Assembly: GCA_016788785.1 (NCBI GenBank)
Contig: JAEUSM010000017.1
Location: 186,001-250,000 of the forward strand
Length of the DNA: 64,000 bases
Source of the DNA: Candidatus Kapaibacterium sp.
Lineage (GTDB): Bacteria > Bacteroidota > Ignavibacteria > Kapaibacteriales > JAEUSM01
Reading direction: 5' to 3'
Below the pieces are notes generated by a model, which was given only the letters and a program-made list of their open reading frames with translations, made no database searches and was not told where the DNA came from. The position numbers and the translations under genes were made by a program. Positions 1 to 8,851 of this stretch are shown in pieces (position 1 is the stretch's first letter; every line of letters starts with the position of its first letter).

Positions 1-1655
1 TTAGAAGTACGCACCTTTACTTGCTTTTTGTTATCATTAATTGACAGCCAACGAAGTGAATTGTCAACAAACTTTTCCAAAACATCAACAGATTGTTGTC
101 CTTTCGAACGTTCTTCGGCAGTTCCCAAAAGTTTCCAACGATAGATTCCATAGCCTAAAACAGCCAATGTTTTTTGACTACCTCCAGTACTTACAACAAC
201 CAAGGGTTCATTCAAAACGGTTTGATTTACACGAGTTCGTGAAAGCACCTCTGCATTGGGTTTTAATGTTACAAACGTTTCTGTTTTGTATATCGGTGGC
301 AAACTATTCCATACCTTTTTGTCTTCATCATTACCGTTTATACGTAATAACGAAGAAGACATATCTGTTTCTTGTGGTATATGAGCTGTAGCTAAAAATT
401 CTTGTGGTGAACTACTTTTTACTGTAAATGGAATGTTTGGTGCAATTTCTTGTAATTTCCCATAATCAACTGATTGTGAAGTGATAAAAAGCAATGGTTT
501 CCCTGAATTTAACGCTGTTTTGGTTATTTCAATCACAGCTTTTGGGGTTACGGCTGTAGGAAATCCAACAAAGACCAATAAATCGCTTCCTGCAATTTGT
601 TCAGCAGTTGGTTTTGGATCGTAAAATTCTGCACCTAATTTTTGGATGAAGGTTTTTAATTCTATAGATTTATCCGTTGTTAAAACGGATGAAATAAATG
701 AAACATCTGGACTAGGAGCTCCTGCAAATAATGCTACTTTTCTTTTTGTATCTAAAACATTCATTAGAATTGATTGCTTATTATTTTGTTGAGAAACTTC
801 ACCGTCTAATCCACTTATGGAAAAAGTAAGTTTTTTTGTTCCTGCTTCTTTTGGTGTATAATCAAAAACTGTTGAATATTGACTAACTCCATCTATGACT
901 GTTAATGTTTTTTCTTCAATAAGCGAACCATTTTCAAAAAGTGAAATCTTGTACGGAGTTTTTTCAAATCCAAAAATTCGATAACTGCATGAGATGGGAG
1001 TTGTATTGTTTTTAAACGTAACTTCATTCGACAAAACTGAAACAACTGCTGCATCTTTCGACGGTACTGAATCGCCTATTCCAATGACATAAATTGGTTT
1101 ATTTGTAGCCAAAGCATCATGGATTGGGTTTTCTCCGATGGTGAAATTCCCATCTGTAAACATAATAATACCGACTGTATTTTCCGATTGTTCAGTCGCG
1201 AACAGTCGTTGAAATGGCAAAGCGAGATTGGTATGTTGACCAGTTAGTGATAAAGAGTCAAATGAAAGTTTGTCCATTCGACGTACATTTTCATCAAATC
1301 GAAATGGGATAGTATTTTCTAACGAAGTTATGTTTGAATTTGAAAATCCTGCTTTATAATCTGCAAAACCATCCACTGAGTTAGTTTTTTCTTTCATCGA
1401 AAGTGAGTTATCAAGTAGTACAATCACCTCTGGCAATTTTTCCTTTGTTCTTTGCATTGTAACCATCGGTTCAATCAGTGCAAAAAGCAAAAGAAAAAGC
1501 CCTGAAAGTCGCAAAAAAGACAGAAGGGTTTTTAACCATCTTGGAATAGGGGGAACTGTATTCCAATAGGCATAGACAGTCAAACCAAGTGATACAACAA
1601 CCAGTAATATGACTATCCAAAGGGAAATTCCAAGCGAAAAAGAAAGAGAATTCAT
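1..1655 (-). CDS. VWA-domain membrane protein (3' part outside window)
   Basis: An open reading frame runs from ATG at 1655 leftward off the window, so at least 551 residues are seen and the C-terminus is missing. The N-terminus has two membrane segments (about residues 8-30 and 42-62), then a von Willebrand A-type domain with the MIDAS-like LLDNSLSM around residue 80 and a second conserved MFTDG about residue 165. After it comes a Lys/Ser-rich beta region and an alpha/beta domain with FAGAPSPD and VFVGFP that resembles a glutamine-amidotransferase-like fold. This layout is typical of large BatA-like or DUF4159-neighbour proteins of Bacteroidota whose job is unclear. No MoxR ATPase is visible in the window. 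It is separated from rfaE2 by about 30 bases on the same strand. Confidence 0.75.
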   Translation of the reverse strand, partial: MNSLSFSLGISLWIVILLVVVSLGLTVYAYWNTVPPIPRWLKTLLSFLRLSGLFLLLFALIEPMVTMQRTKEKLPEVIVLLDNSLSMKEKTNSVDGFADYKAGFSNSNITSLENTIPFRFDENVRRMDKLSFDSLSLTGQHTNLALPFQRLFATEQSENTVGIIMFTDGNFTIGENPIHDALATNKPIYVIGIGDSVPSKDAAVVSVLSNEVTFKNNTTPISCSYRIFGFEKTPYKISLFENGSLIEEKTLTVIDGVSQYSTVFDYTPKEAGTKKLTFSISGLDGEVSQQNNKQSILMNVLDTKRKVALFAGAPSPDVSFISSVLTTDKSIELKTFIQKLGAEFYDPKPTAEQIAGSDLLVFVGFPTAVTPKAVIEITKTALNSGKPLLFITSQSVDYGKLQEIAPNIPFTVKSSSPQEFLATAHIPQETDMSSSLLRINGNDEDKKVWNSLPPIYKTETFVTLKPNAEVLSRTRVNQTVLNEPLVVVSTGGSQKTLAVLGYGIYRWKLLGTAEERSKGQQSVDVLEKFVDNSLRWLSINDNKKQVKVRTS

Positions 1656-1687
1656 GTTTTATTTCGTGAATTGAAAGCTAAGTATTA

Positions 1688-2176
1688 CTAACAAGATACA
1701 CTTGATTGTGTAGAATTATCTGATAATTTTTTAATAATCGACGTAGTTGATTTTCCTTCAACAAAGTCTATAGTTACTACTTCACCTCCATTGGCTAAAA
1801 CCTCTGTTGCTCCAACTATAGTATCAATAGTGTAATCCCCACCTTTGACCAATACTGTTGGTTGTAAGGATAATATCAAATCTATTGGAGTATCTTCATC
1901 AAACAAAATAGTATAATCTACGGACTTCAATGCAGACAAGACCATTGCTCTATCGTATTCTGAATTAACAGGACGTGTTGGACCTTTGAGTCTTCGAACG
2001 GAATCATCTGTATTGACACCAACGACAAGTATATCACCAAGTTGTTTCGCTTTTTGTAAATAGGTTACATGCCCAAGATGAAGAATGTCAAAACATCCAT
2101 TAGTAAAAACTATTTTTTTTCCAAGCTGTTTAGCCTCTTTTGCAATAGAAATAGCGAGGTCAAGATGAACGAGCAT
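1688..2176 (-). CDS. rfaE2: D-glycero-beta-D-manno-heptose 1-phosphate adenylyltransferase
   Basis: Nucleotidyltransferase of the RfaE domain II type. It activates heptose-1-phosphate to ADP-heptose for LPS inner core or other surface glycans. The cytidylyltransferase-like signature [17 protein letters not shown] lies at about residues 24-40 and the family-typical [10 protein letters not shown] and VKGGDYT follow. At about 162 residues it matches the length of stand-alone family members. I chose the ATG at 2176; an upstream in-frame start at 2215 would extend 55 bases into the preceding gene. The start still overlaps the end of the membrane-protein gene by about 17 bases, which suggests one operon with rfaE1. 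Confidence 0.9.
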   Translation of the reverse strand: MLVHLDLAISIAKEAKQLGKKIVFTNGCFDILHLGHVTYLQKAKQLGDILVVGVNTDDSVRRLKGPTRPVNSEYDRAMVLSALKSVDYTILFDEDTPIDLILSLQPTVLVKGGDYTIDTIVGATEVLANGGEVVTIDFVEGKSTTSIIKKLSDNSTQSSVSC

Positions 2177-3023
2177 ATACCATTCTTTTAGAATAAACAA
2201 ACAATACGGCAGCAAATAATAGCACTACTAACGAATAGATGAGTAAAAATGTTGATTGGAGTGTAAAAACATTTTCTTCTTTTGATTCAATTGGTCGCAA
2301 AAACATCAAGGAATCTGGATTTAACTCTGCTTGTTTTGAAGATTGCATTGCTTTAGAGAACAACTCATTTTCTGATGTTTCAACCAAAAACATACGTGAA
2401 GTTGTCTCTTGGACAAAATCTTCATACTTGTTATCATCTTTACCATAGTATGTATACCCAACCCATATTTTATGGTGATTGTTCTCAATCGTTGTGTCTT
2501 TTACTAAAGGAAACAGGACAATAGAAACCCTTTGTTTGACACTTTTATTGGATTTATTCAGATGTGTAAATTCTACTCGTTTTGAAAATTTGATTTGTAA
2601 AGAATCAACCGATATGAAAGCATACTGTTTCAGCATTTCAATAGAAGCTGGGATTGTTGTAATGTTGAGAGTATTTCCAAACAATTGTTTTGAATATTTT
2701 TCTATGGTAAATATTTGAACAATTGTCAAAAGTAATCCAAAAATTATACTAATGAAAGTAACTTTATTAAGGAAATTCCACGATCTAGTGTGGATATTTT
2801 GCTTAATTCTGTAAAAACTCTTGGAAATAGTTCGAGCTAAAAAAACGCTCAGTGAAAGCATTCCAAGAGTAACAAGTGAGAAAGTGAGAAAACGAATTAC
2901 TGAATTAGCGTTATTTTCAACGAGACGAAATACAAACCCAACAACAACCAATACCGAAACATTGACTAAAAGAAAAAAGAACAACGAAGTTGTATATCGG
3001 AATCGATACGTTGCAGTTTTCAT
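2160..3023 (-). CDS. Four-helix membrane protein of unknown function
   Basis: I do not recognise a family. The 287-residue product has three N-terminal hydrophobic segments (about residues 12-35, 42-65 and 86-106), a periplasmic-looking central part of some 150 polar residues, and one more hydrophobic segment near the C-terminus (about 257-278) followed by a short basic tail. It sits between rfaE1 (3 bases upstream) and rfaE2 (overlapping), so it is almost surely co-transcribed with the ADP-heptose genes. A role in envelope glycan handling is only inferred from that position. Confidence 0.7.
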   Translation of the reverse strand: MKTATYRFRYTTSLFFFLLVNVSVLVVVGFVFRLVENNANSVIRFLTFSLVTLGMLSLSVFLARTISKSFYRIKQNIHTRSWNFLNKVTFISIIFGLLLTIVQIFTIEKYSKQLFGNTLNITTIPASIEMLKQYAFISVDSLQIKFSKRVEFTHLNKSNKSVKQRVSIVLFPLVKDTTIENNHHKIWVGYTYYGKDDNKYEDFVQETTSRMFLVETSENELFSKAMQSSKQAELNPDSLMFLRPIESKEENVFTLQSTFLLIYSLVVLLFAAVLFVYSKRMVYARSS

Positions 3024-3026
3024 AGG

Positions 3027-4010
3027 TTATGTTGATAGTTGATCTAACAACTCTTCGGTAGTAACAGAAACTATACCCGATTTACTACAGGCAATACTTG
3101 CAGCATGATTGGCAATGTACGAAGCCTCGGAAACAGTTGCTCCTCCAACTAAAAGAACTGTCAAGGTCGCAATGACAGTATCTCCTGCACCCGAAACATC
3201 TGCAATTTGTTTTGCTTTTGTTTCTACGGATGAAATACCACCATCAGCATCAAAAAGCATCATACCTTTTTCACCTAAGGTTAAAAGAATGTGCTTCGCT
3301 TGTAGTTTTTGCAACAAATCGTTCCCAGCTTTTTTTATGTCTTCGTCCGTTTGTAACGCATAGCCCAATGCTTGTTCAGCTTCTTTTTTGTTTGGTTTGA
3401 AGATAGTGCAGTTTTTATAAGCAAAAAAATTATCTTTTTTGGGGTCTATTAACACAGGAATACCTTTTGAATTTGCCAATTTCATCACAGAGTCAATGAG
3501 TGTTTCGGTAAGCATTCCTTTGTTATAATCTTCAAACACAATTGCTGACAAAGTTGTTTCAGCCTCCAATGAAGAAATAATTTTTTGCTCTGTTTCAGGT
3601 GATATTTGGTTTTTTACTTCTTTATCAAGTCGAACAATTTGTTGATTATTACCAACGATACGAGTTTTGACAGTAGTTGGTCGATTGTTTTCGATGATTA
3701 AGCCATTATCAAGCATATTCGAATTTCTTAGCAGGTTTTTCGTAAGTTGACCTGCATCATCATTGCCAATCACTCCATATAAAATTGGTTCTGCACCTAA
3801 CGTTTTGATATTATTTGCAACATTTGCAGCACCTCCCAAATGGGATTCTTCACGTTCAACATCAACAACTGGAACAGGTGCTTCAGGAGAAACTCTTGAT
3901 ACTGACCCCCAAAAATATGTATCTACCATAACATCTCCAATGACAGCAATTTTTTTCTTTGAAGAATGATTGATAAATATTCCAGCTTGTTCTGATGATA
4001 CGTTTTGCAT
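3027..4010 (-). CDS. rfaE1: D-glycero-beta-D-manno-heptose-7-phosphate kinase
   Basis: PfkB-family carbohydrate kinase matching the first domain of HldE. It phosphorylates heptose-7-phosphate at C1 in ADP-heptose synthesis. The N-terminal VIGDVMVDTYFWG (about residues 23-35) and SPEAPVPVV are characteristic of the HldE kinase. The glycine motif HLGGAANVANNI and the C-terminal DVSGAGDTVIATL with the catalytic aspartate are intact. In enterobacteria this domain is fused to the adenylyltransferase; here the two activities are separate genes with a membrane-protein gene between them. It starts the three-gene operon. Confidence 0.93.
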   Translation of the reverse strand: MQNVSSEQAGIFINHSSKKKIAVIGDVMVDTYFWGSVSRVSPEAPVPVVDVEREESHLGGAANVANNIKTLGAEPILYGVIGNDDAGQLTKNLLRNSNMLDNGLIIENNRPTTVKTRIVGNNQQIVRLDKEVKNQISPETEQKIISSLEAETTLSAIVFEDYNKGMLTETLIDSVMKLANSKGIPVLIDPKKDNFFAYKNCTIFKPNKKEAEQALGYALQTDEDIKKAGNDLLQKLQAKHILLTLGEKGMMLFDADGGISSVETKAKQIADVSGAGDTVIATLTVLLVGGATVSEASYIANHAASIACSKSGIVSVTTEELLDQLST

Positions 4011-4088
4011 TAATTTTTCTACTTTCCGTTAATGTATTCTTGTACTTAATTACACAAATGTACTATTTTCTTTTGTTCAATAGAGAAA

Positions 4089-5414
4089 TTACGGTAAATA
4101 AATGGTTTCAATAAGTGTATCGCGAAGTCGAATTCTCACCCAATTTTGTATTTTACTTTTCTCAAGTTCAGATATTTGTTTAAAATTCCCTGTCAAAAGA
4201 ACATAACGAGTAACAATAGGTTGTTCGTTCGTATCAGTATATCGCATTGATGGTGCAAATGAACAGCTTACAATTTGTGGATGAAGCAAACGAAGCTCTT
4301 CCAGAAGTTGTTTGCCTATCATTGGTAACTTCCTAATAGAATCAATTTCCATATCTTTTTGTAAAGCGAGCATTTTTAATCGTTGAACTTCATTTTTTAA
4401 TTGAGTAGTTGAATTCGCTTTTTCTTGCATTTCTTTCACTAAAGCACCTTGTTTCACTTTTACACTATCTTTTTCAATGCCAAAATCCCGAGCTCTATCA
4501 CGAATTAACTCAATATCTTTTTCAGAAAATGAATTTCCTCCATAAATCAAAGAAATAGTTTTATTAATTGGATCAATTTCATTTCGTAATAAAAAATTCT
4601 CATTGTAAACATTGACGGTACGAATGTACCGAGTGGCAGAATCTGTAAATTTTTCTTTTTGAACAAGACTATAACCGAAATAAATACTTGGTCCAATTGT
4701 TATCAGAATAATGATTGTAATTAATCGTGCTACTTTTTTTCGTTGTGCATATTCAACGATAGTTTGAATAGGGATTTTGAGCAATTTCGTTATAATCGTA
4801 GAAGAGAGTGCAATGAAAACTGTATTGATAGTGAACAAATAAAATGCACCGAAAAAGTATTGATATTGTCCTGTTGCCAAACCATAACCTGCAGTACACA
4901 AAGGAGGCATCAAGGCTGTTGCAATTGCAACACCTGGGATTACATTTCCTTTGTGTTTGTTGGTAATGGCAATAATTCCTGCACATCCACCGAAAAAGGC
5001 TATTAAAACATCATATATCGTAGGTGAAGTTCTGTTGAGCAATTCTGAGTACGCTGTGGAAATGGGTGAAATGGCAAAATAAACAGTTGAAGTTACTAAA
5101 CTTGCCAACACAGCAAAACCAAAATTTTTCAGCGACTTTCGTAATAATGCAAAATCATAGGTAGCTATGCTATAACCAATTCCATTAATTGGTCCCATGA
5201 GTGGTGATATTAACATCGCACCAATGATAACGGCTATAGAATTCATATTCAATCCCAATGAAGCAATAAAAATTGCAAAAATGAGAATGTATAAATTCGT
5301 TCCTTTGAAGACAACATCTCTTTCAATGGAAGTATGAATCAATTCAAATTCTTCTAATTCATTTTTGAGATTAAAAATTTGTAGAAATGAAACTAATAGT
5401 CGTTTTAATTGCAT
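4089..5414 (-). CDS. DUF389 family membrane protein
   Basis: Multi-pass membrane protein with the DUF389 hallmark: an N-terminal hydrophobic block containing IASLGLNMNSIAVIIGAMLISPLMGPI (about residues 50-76, given here only as a location with its key ISPLMGPI) and a later ATALMPPLCTAGYG-type stretch near 165-178. About six membrane segments are seen up to residue 240. The remaining 200 residues are soluble and helical, including a coiled-coil-like stretch around residues 330-355. The family has no settled function. A good ribosome site (AGGAG, 7 bases before the ATG) supports the start. It lies alone between the heptose operon and the RibD-like gene. Confidence 0.85.
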   Translation of the reverse strand: MQLKRLLVSFLQIFNLKNELEEFELIHTSIERDVVFKGTNLYILIFAIFIASLGLNMNSIAVIIGAMLISPLMGPINGIGYSIATYDFALLRKSLKNFGFAVLASLVTSTVYFAISPISTAYSELLNRTSPTIYDVLIAFFGGCAGIIAITNKHKGNVIPGVAIATALMPPLCTAGYGLATGQYQYFFGAFYLFTINTVFIALSSTIITKLLKIPIQTIVEYAQRKKVARLITIIILITIGPSIYFGYSLVQKEKFTDSATRYIRTVNVYNENFLLRNEIDPINKTISLIYGGNSFSEKDIELIRDRARDFGIEKDSVKVKQGALVKEMQEKANSTTQLKNEVQRLKMLALQKDMEIDSIRKLPMIGKQLLEELRLLHPQIVSCSFAPSMRYTDTNEQPIVTRYVLLTGNFKQISELEKSKIQNWVRIRLRDTLIETIYLP

Positions 5415-5452
5415 TGTTTCTCCTATGTGTAGATGTTGTTTAAAAATTGGAA

Positions 5453-6007
5453 TTAGGTTTTTCGTTCATAATAAAGAATGACAGCTCCTCCGCTAAAGGT
5501 TTTTGTTTTTACGAGTTTTAGAAGTAATTTCTCTTGAATGTTTTTGAATAATGGCAACCCACTTCCTGCAATTACTGGATGAATGCACAATTGGTATTCG
5601 TCAATCAAATTACGTTGTGTCAATTGAACTATTAATGATGGACTACATACAAAAACATCGTTGCCATATTGTTGTTTGAGTTCTTGCACCACTTCTTCAA
5701 GTTCTTTATTTGCAAGAGTAGCACTTGCCCAATCTACAGATTGTAACGTTCGAGAAAAAACAATTTTCGGCGTTTTGTCTATTGCTTTGGCAAAATCATC
5801 CATTGACTTTTCGCCAGTTGGATTTTCAAGTATCGTTTTCCAAAATTCCATCAGTTGGTAGGTGGTTCTTCCATATAAGGCACAATCTGCTTTACTTAAT
5901 AAGTCTGCATAATGTAGATGGATTTCTTCATCAGGAACGCCATGTGTATGGTCACAAAAACCATCAATTGTCATATTTATTGCCGCTATTATTTTTTTCA
6001 CTTGCAT
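5453..6007 (-). CDS. RibD C-terminal-like dihydrofolate-reductase-fold protein
   Basis: Small NADPH-binding-type reductase of the RibD_C/YwjB group. The order of motifs fits: an N-terminal IAAINMTIDGFC, then DCALYGRTTYQLM (about residues 47-59), KIVFSRTL near residue 90, VCSPSLIVQLTQRNLIDEY around 125-143, and a final GGAVILYYERK. These proteins are common single-domain relatives of the riboflavin-pathway reductase, but their substrates are unknown and this gene is not beside riboflavin genes. The ATG at 6007 is preferred over an upstream TTG. It follows the DUF1801 gene with a one-base gap, so the two are probably co-transcribed. Confidence 0.85.
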   Translation of the reverse strand: MQVKKIIAAINMTIDGFCDHTHGVPDEEIHLHYADLLSKADCALYGRTTYQLMEFWKTILENPTGEKSMDDFAKAIDKTPKIVFSRTLQSVDWASATLANKELEEVVQELKQQYGNDVFVCSPSLIVQLTQRNLIDEYQLCIHPVIAGSGLPLFKNIQEKLLLKLVKTKTFSGGAVILYYERKT

Positions 6008-6008
6008 T

Positions 6009-6413
6009 TTATCCAATTCGCTCTAAAATACCTTTTCTTTTGACGATGTTTTTATAATCCCACTGTATTCTACTTGATTTTTCAAGCCAACGTTTTACAT
6101 CCTCACTGTTGATTTCATGTAAAGAATTATAGAAAATTGAAGCGTCTTTGAATTTCTCCCCTTTTACGGACAAAGCTTCTTCGTCAAAATCTGCACCGCT
6201 CCAAAACATTAATCGTATACCCTTTTTTTGTTTGCTAAATCCCACAATTGGATTTCCATTCAAAAACCAAACTGGATGCCTGTGCCAAATTTTGTTTGTT
6301 GCCTCAGGTAATTGTTCAGTGATTATTGTTGATAACAAATCACAAATTGCTTTGTCTTCCATTGTTTGAGTATCGTTGTAATTTACAATATCAATTGAAA
6401 TCATTGGTATCAT
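6009..6413 (-). CDS. DUF1801 domain protein
   Basis: Small soluble protein with the DUF1801 (YdhG-like) pattern: NKIWHRHPVWFLNGNPIVGFSKQ, here noted by its key residues W-H-P-V-W-F about 40-50, then IRLMFWSGADFDE and a C-terminal QWDYKNIVKRKG. Function is not established for the family. The frame stays open up to 6632, but that extra part would run into the divergent NTF2-like gene and does not look like the family, so I place the start at the ATG at 6413; an ATG at 6404 is also possible. Confidence 0.8.
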   Translation of the reverse strand: MIPMISIDIVNYNDTQTMEDKAICDLLSTIITEQLPEATNKIWHRHPVWFLNGNPIVGFSKQKKGIRLMFWSGADFDEEALSVKGEKFKDASIFYNSLHEINSEDVKRWLEKSSRIQWDYKNIVKRKGILERIG

Positions 6414-6546
6414 TTTCTTACTGCAAATTGTAACATTTCTCTGAATTATTTGTTTAGAGTATGTCATAGAAAAATAAATTTTGTTATTTTGTAGTAACTG
6501 ACAACTTTTAACATTCTTTATTTTCAAAAGATTGGGGTAAAAATAA

Positions 6547-6885
6547 ATGACACCAGCAGAATTAGCACAATTGCAATTAGAAGCGTACAACAAAGGTGAT
6601 ATAGATTTGTTTGTAACTGCATACAGTGACACTGTAGAACTTTACGACCTAAAAACTGGCGAATTAACATGCAAAGGGAGTGACCAATTATACACAAAGT
6701 ATGCAGATCAATTTGAAAAATGTCCGTACTTACATTGTGTTTTGGTATCCCGTGTAGTTTGTGGAAATTTTGTCTATGATGAAGAAAAAGTTTCTGGATT
6801 ACTGCCAAGAAAGGTTGTACATGCAGTTGCCACATACTATGTAGAAAATGGCAAAATCCAAAAGGCTTGGTTCGCAAAAGAATAA
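6547..6885 (+). CDS. NTF2-like (SnoaL-type) protein
   Basis: A 112-residue protein of the NTF2-like superfamily. The N-terminal pattern (LQLEAYNKGDIDLFVTAYSD, residues about 10-29) and the closing ATYYVENGKIQKAWF are typical of SnoaL/YesE-type folds that form a cone-shaped pocket. No catalytic residues can be assigned, so it may be a binding protein or a small isomerase. The AraC-type regulator gene follows after 9 bases on the same strand, which suggests that the regulator acts on this small operon or a nearby target. Confidence 0.8.
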   Translation: MTPAELAQLQLEAYNKGDIDLFVTAYSDTVELYDLKTGELTCKGSDQLYTKYADQFEKCPYLHCVLVSRVVCGNFVYDEEKVSGLLPRKVVHAVATYYVENGKIQKAWFAKE

Positions 6886-6894
6886 TATCGAACA

Positions 6895-7737
6895 ATGAAA
6901 TATTCTTATTTAAACTCTCATTCAAATGCAACTTTAGAGATGCATTCTTTTCCAAATAATTCTTGTGATTTATATGGAAATGAAATTTTCTATACGATAG
7001 TCTTTAATCCAAGTGACGATCAATATCTCTTTATTGATGCAGAAACCGTTAAAATACCCAAAAACAGTATTATTACTATATTACCAGAACAAAAATTTAG
7101 CATTCCATTCACCGAAAAACTTATAATTTGGAGATACAATAGTGAATTCTATTGTATGTTCCATCATGATGATGAAGTTAGTTGTGCTGGATTTTTGTTT
7201 TATGGTGCTTCTTTATGTTGCATTAGCTTATCACAGGAAGAAAGTGATAGATTAGTTCACCTTCATGATATTTTTAAAGAAGAATTCCAATTACATACAA
7301 CAGCACAAGAAGAAATGTTGAGGATACTTTTGGTTAGAATGATAATTAAGTTAACCAGACTTGCAAAAGCTCAGTATTTTCAAAAGGAAAATATTCCAGA
7401 TTCTAAGTATCGTACTTATCGAACGTTTAATATACTCGTTGAAGAACATTTTAAAAAAGAACATTCGGTTCAATTTTATGCTGACACACTCAATAAGTCA
7501 CCAAAAACAATTACCAATTTGTTTATAAAACATCACTTTCCCTCACCACAAAAGGTTATTCATAACAGAATAATTATTGAAGCAAAACGATTGTTACTGT
7601 ATTCAGATAAAAGTATTAAAGAAATTTCGTACGAATTACATTTTGATGAACCATCACATTTTTCCAAATTCTTCAAAAAAATCACCGGAGTATCTCCGTT
7701 GCATTTTAAAGAAAACATTGGGAAAAAAGTATCGTAA
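6895..7737 (+). CDS. AraC-family transcriptional regulator
   Basis: Soluble regulator of 280 residues. The C-terminal 100 residues carry the double helix-turn-helix of the AraC family: HSVQFYADTLNKSPKTITNLF (around residues 197-217, first reading helix) and DKSIKEISYELHFDEPSHFSKFFKKITGVSPLHF as the second helix-turn-helix, here noted by its conserved F-x-(D/E)-x-S-x-F-x-x-x-F-K. The N-terminal part resembles a cupin-like ligand pocket, but the effector cannot be read from the sequence. It is downstream of, and probably co-transcribed with, the NTF2-like gene. Confidence 0.92.
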   Translation: MKYSYLNSHSNATLEMHSFPNNSCDLYGNEIFYTIVFNPSDDQYLFIDAETVKIPKNSIITILPEQKFSIPFTEKLIIWRYNSEFYCMFHHDDEVSCAGFLFYGASLCCISLSQEESDRLVHLHDIFKEEFQLHTTAQEEMLRILLVRMIIKLTRLAKAQYFQKENIPDSKYRTYRTFNILVEEHFKKEHSVQFYADTLNKSPKTITNLFIKHHFPSPQKVIHNRIIIEAKRLLLYSDKSIKEISYELHFDEPSHFSKFFKKITGVSPLHFKENIGKKVS

Positions 7738-7814
7738 TTAAGGAAATTCGTATACTACTACTCATTTCAAAAATCCGTATTTTTGTACTTTGTTTCACTT
7801 ACTATCAACTAATT

Positions 7815-8831
7815 ATGAAAACAACACTTGCTGTACTTGCATTGTTAACACTTACTCAAATTTCTTCTTTTCGATCATTTGCACAATCCAACAAACCAGT
7901 ATTATTAGAAATGTTTACCAATTCCCACTGTGGTCCTTGTGCAAGTGCTTATGGAATAATAAACTCACAAGTAAAAACAAGTCAATATGCTGATGATGTT
8001 GTCTACATTTTTTATCATGTATCTACATATACTGATGATAAATTGTTTCAAGAAAGTAGAACTGAGTCAAATCCACGTGCAAGCTCCTATGGGGTTTCAT
8101 CAACACCCACGGTTTACATTGATGGTGTTCGCACAGGTTCATCTAATTGGGTTAGTTCAATTGGTGCAAGAACTCAAAAGAGCCAGTCTATTACATTCAA
8201 TCGTACTGTTGTTGCAACAAATTCAACTCTTGAGATTGATATTTCTGCTACAAGCCCTTCTGATTTACCGAATGTAAAACTTTTAGTTGCTGTAGTCGAA
8301 AATGTTCAGTATAAAGGTAGAAATAACGTTTCTCAACATCAATATGTTATGAGAACAATGCCAACAACAATTGCTGGAAAAGATATTTCTCTTCAAGCCA
8401 ATCAAGCGAATCAGTCCACATATTCAGTTCCATTAAATTCTGTTTGGAATAAGGATAGTATTGGAGTTGTTGTGTTTATTCAAGATGCTACCACACGAGA
8501 AGTTTATGGTTCTACGATTGTTCGTTTTGATGAAATTTCTAAAGTAACAAGTGTTGAGAATGATAAACCTTCTTTACCAGTAACTGTATTACAAAAAAAT
8601 AGTGGTGCAACTTCCTTTTCATTCAACTCTCCAATATCAACGAAAGGTTCTTTACAAATCTATGATGTTAATGGTGAATTGGTATTTTCTAAAGACTTTT
8701 CTACAGCTCAAGATAACACTATAATTGAATGGAACAATGTCAATAATACTGGAAACGTTGTTGCAAACGGTGTATATTTATATAAAATTCAAATTGGCTC
8801 TATCATTTCAACCGGAAAGTTTTCACTGTAA
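7815..8831 (+). CDS. Omp28-like thioredoxin-fold protein with T9SS sorting domain
   Basis: Secreted protein with a signal peptide (cleavage probably after residue 24, SFA-Q). A thioredoxin-like domain follows with the active-site CGPC at residues 39-42 and the cis-proline loop SSTPTVYIDG near residue 100, so it could act as an extracytoplasmic disulfide enzyme. The middle resembles the Omp28 family of Bacteroidota. The last 80 residues form an FlgD-like/T9SS type A sorting domain (LQIYDVNGELVFS, then GVYLYKIQIG), which predicts export by T9SS and cell-surface attachment. The next gene, a barrel protein, starts 20 bases downstream and is probably in the same operon. Confidence 0.88.
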   Translation: MKTTLAVLALLTLTQISSFRSFAQSNKPVLLEMFTNSHCGPCASAYGIINSQVKTSQYADDVVYIFYHVSTYTDDKLFQESRTESNPRASSYGVSSTPTVYIDGVRTGSSNWVSSIGARTQKSQSITFNRTVVATNSTLEIDISATSPSDLPNVKLLVAVVENVQYKGRNNVSQHQYVMRTMPTTIAGKDISLQANQANQSTYSVPLNSVWNKDSIGVVVFIQDATTREVYGSTIVRFDEISKVTSVENDKPSLPVTVLQKNSGATSFSFNSPISTKGSLQIYDVNGELVFSKDFSTAQDNTIIEWNNVNNTGNVVANGVYLYKIQIGSIISTGKFSL

Positions 8832-8851
8832 TATCAACTACACTTAATATT

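Noticed and set aside
6414-6632. N-terminal extension of the DUF1801 protein
   Set aside because: The extra part does not look like the family and overlaps the divergent NTF2-like gene start.
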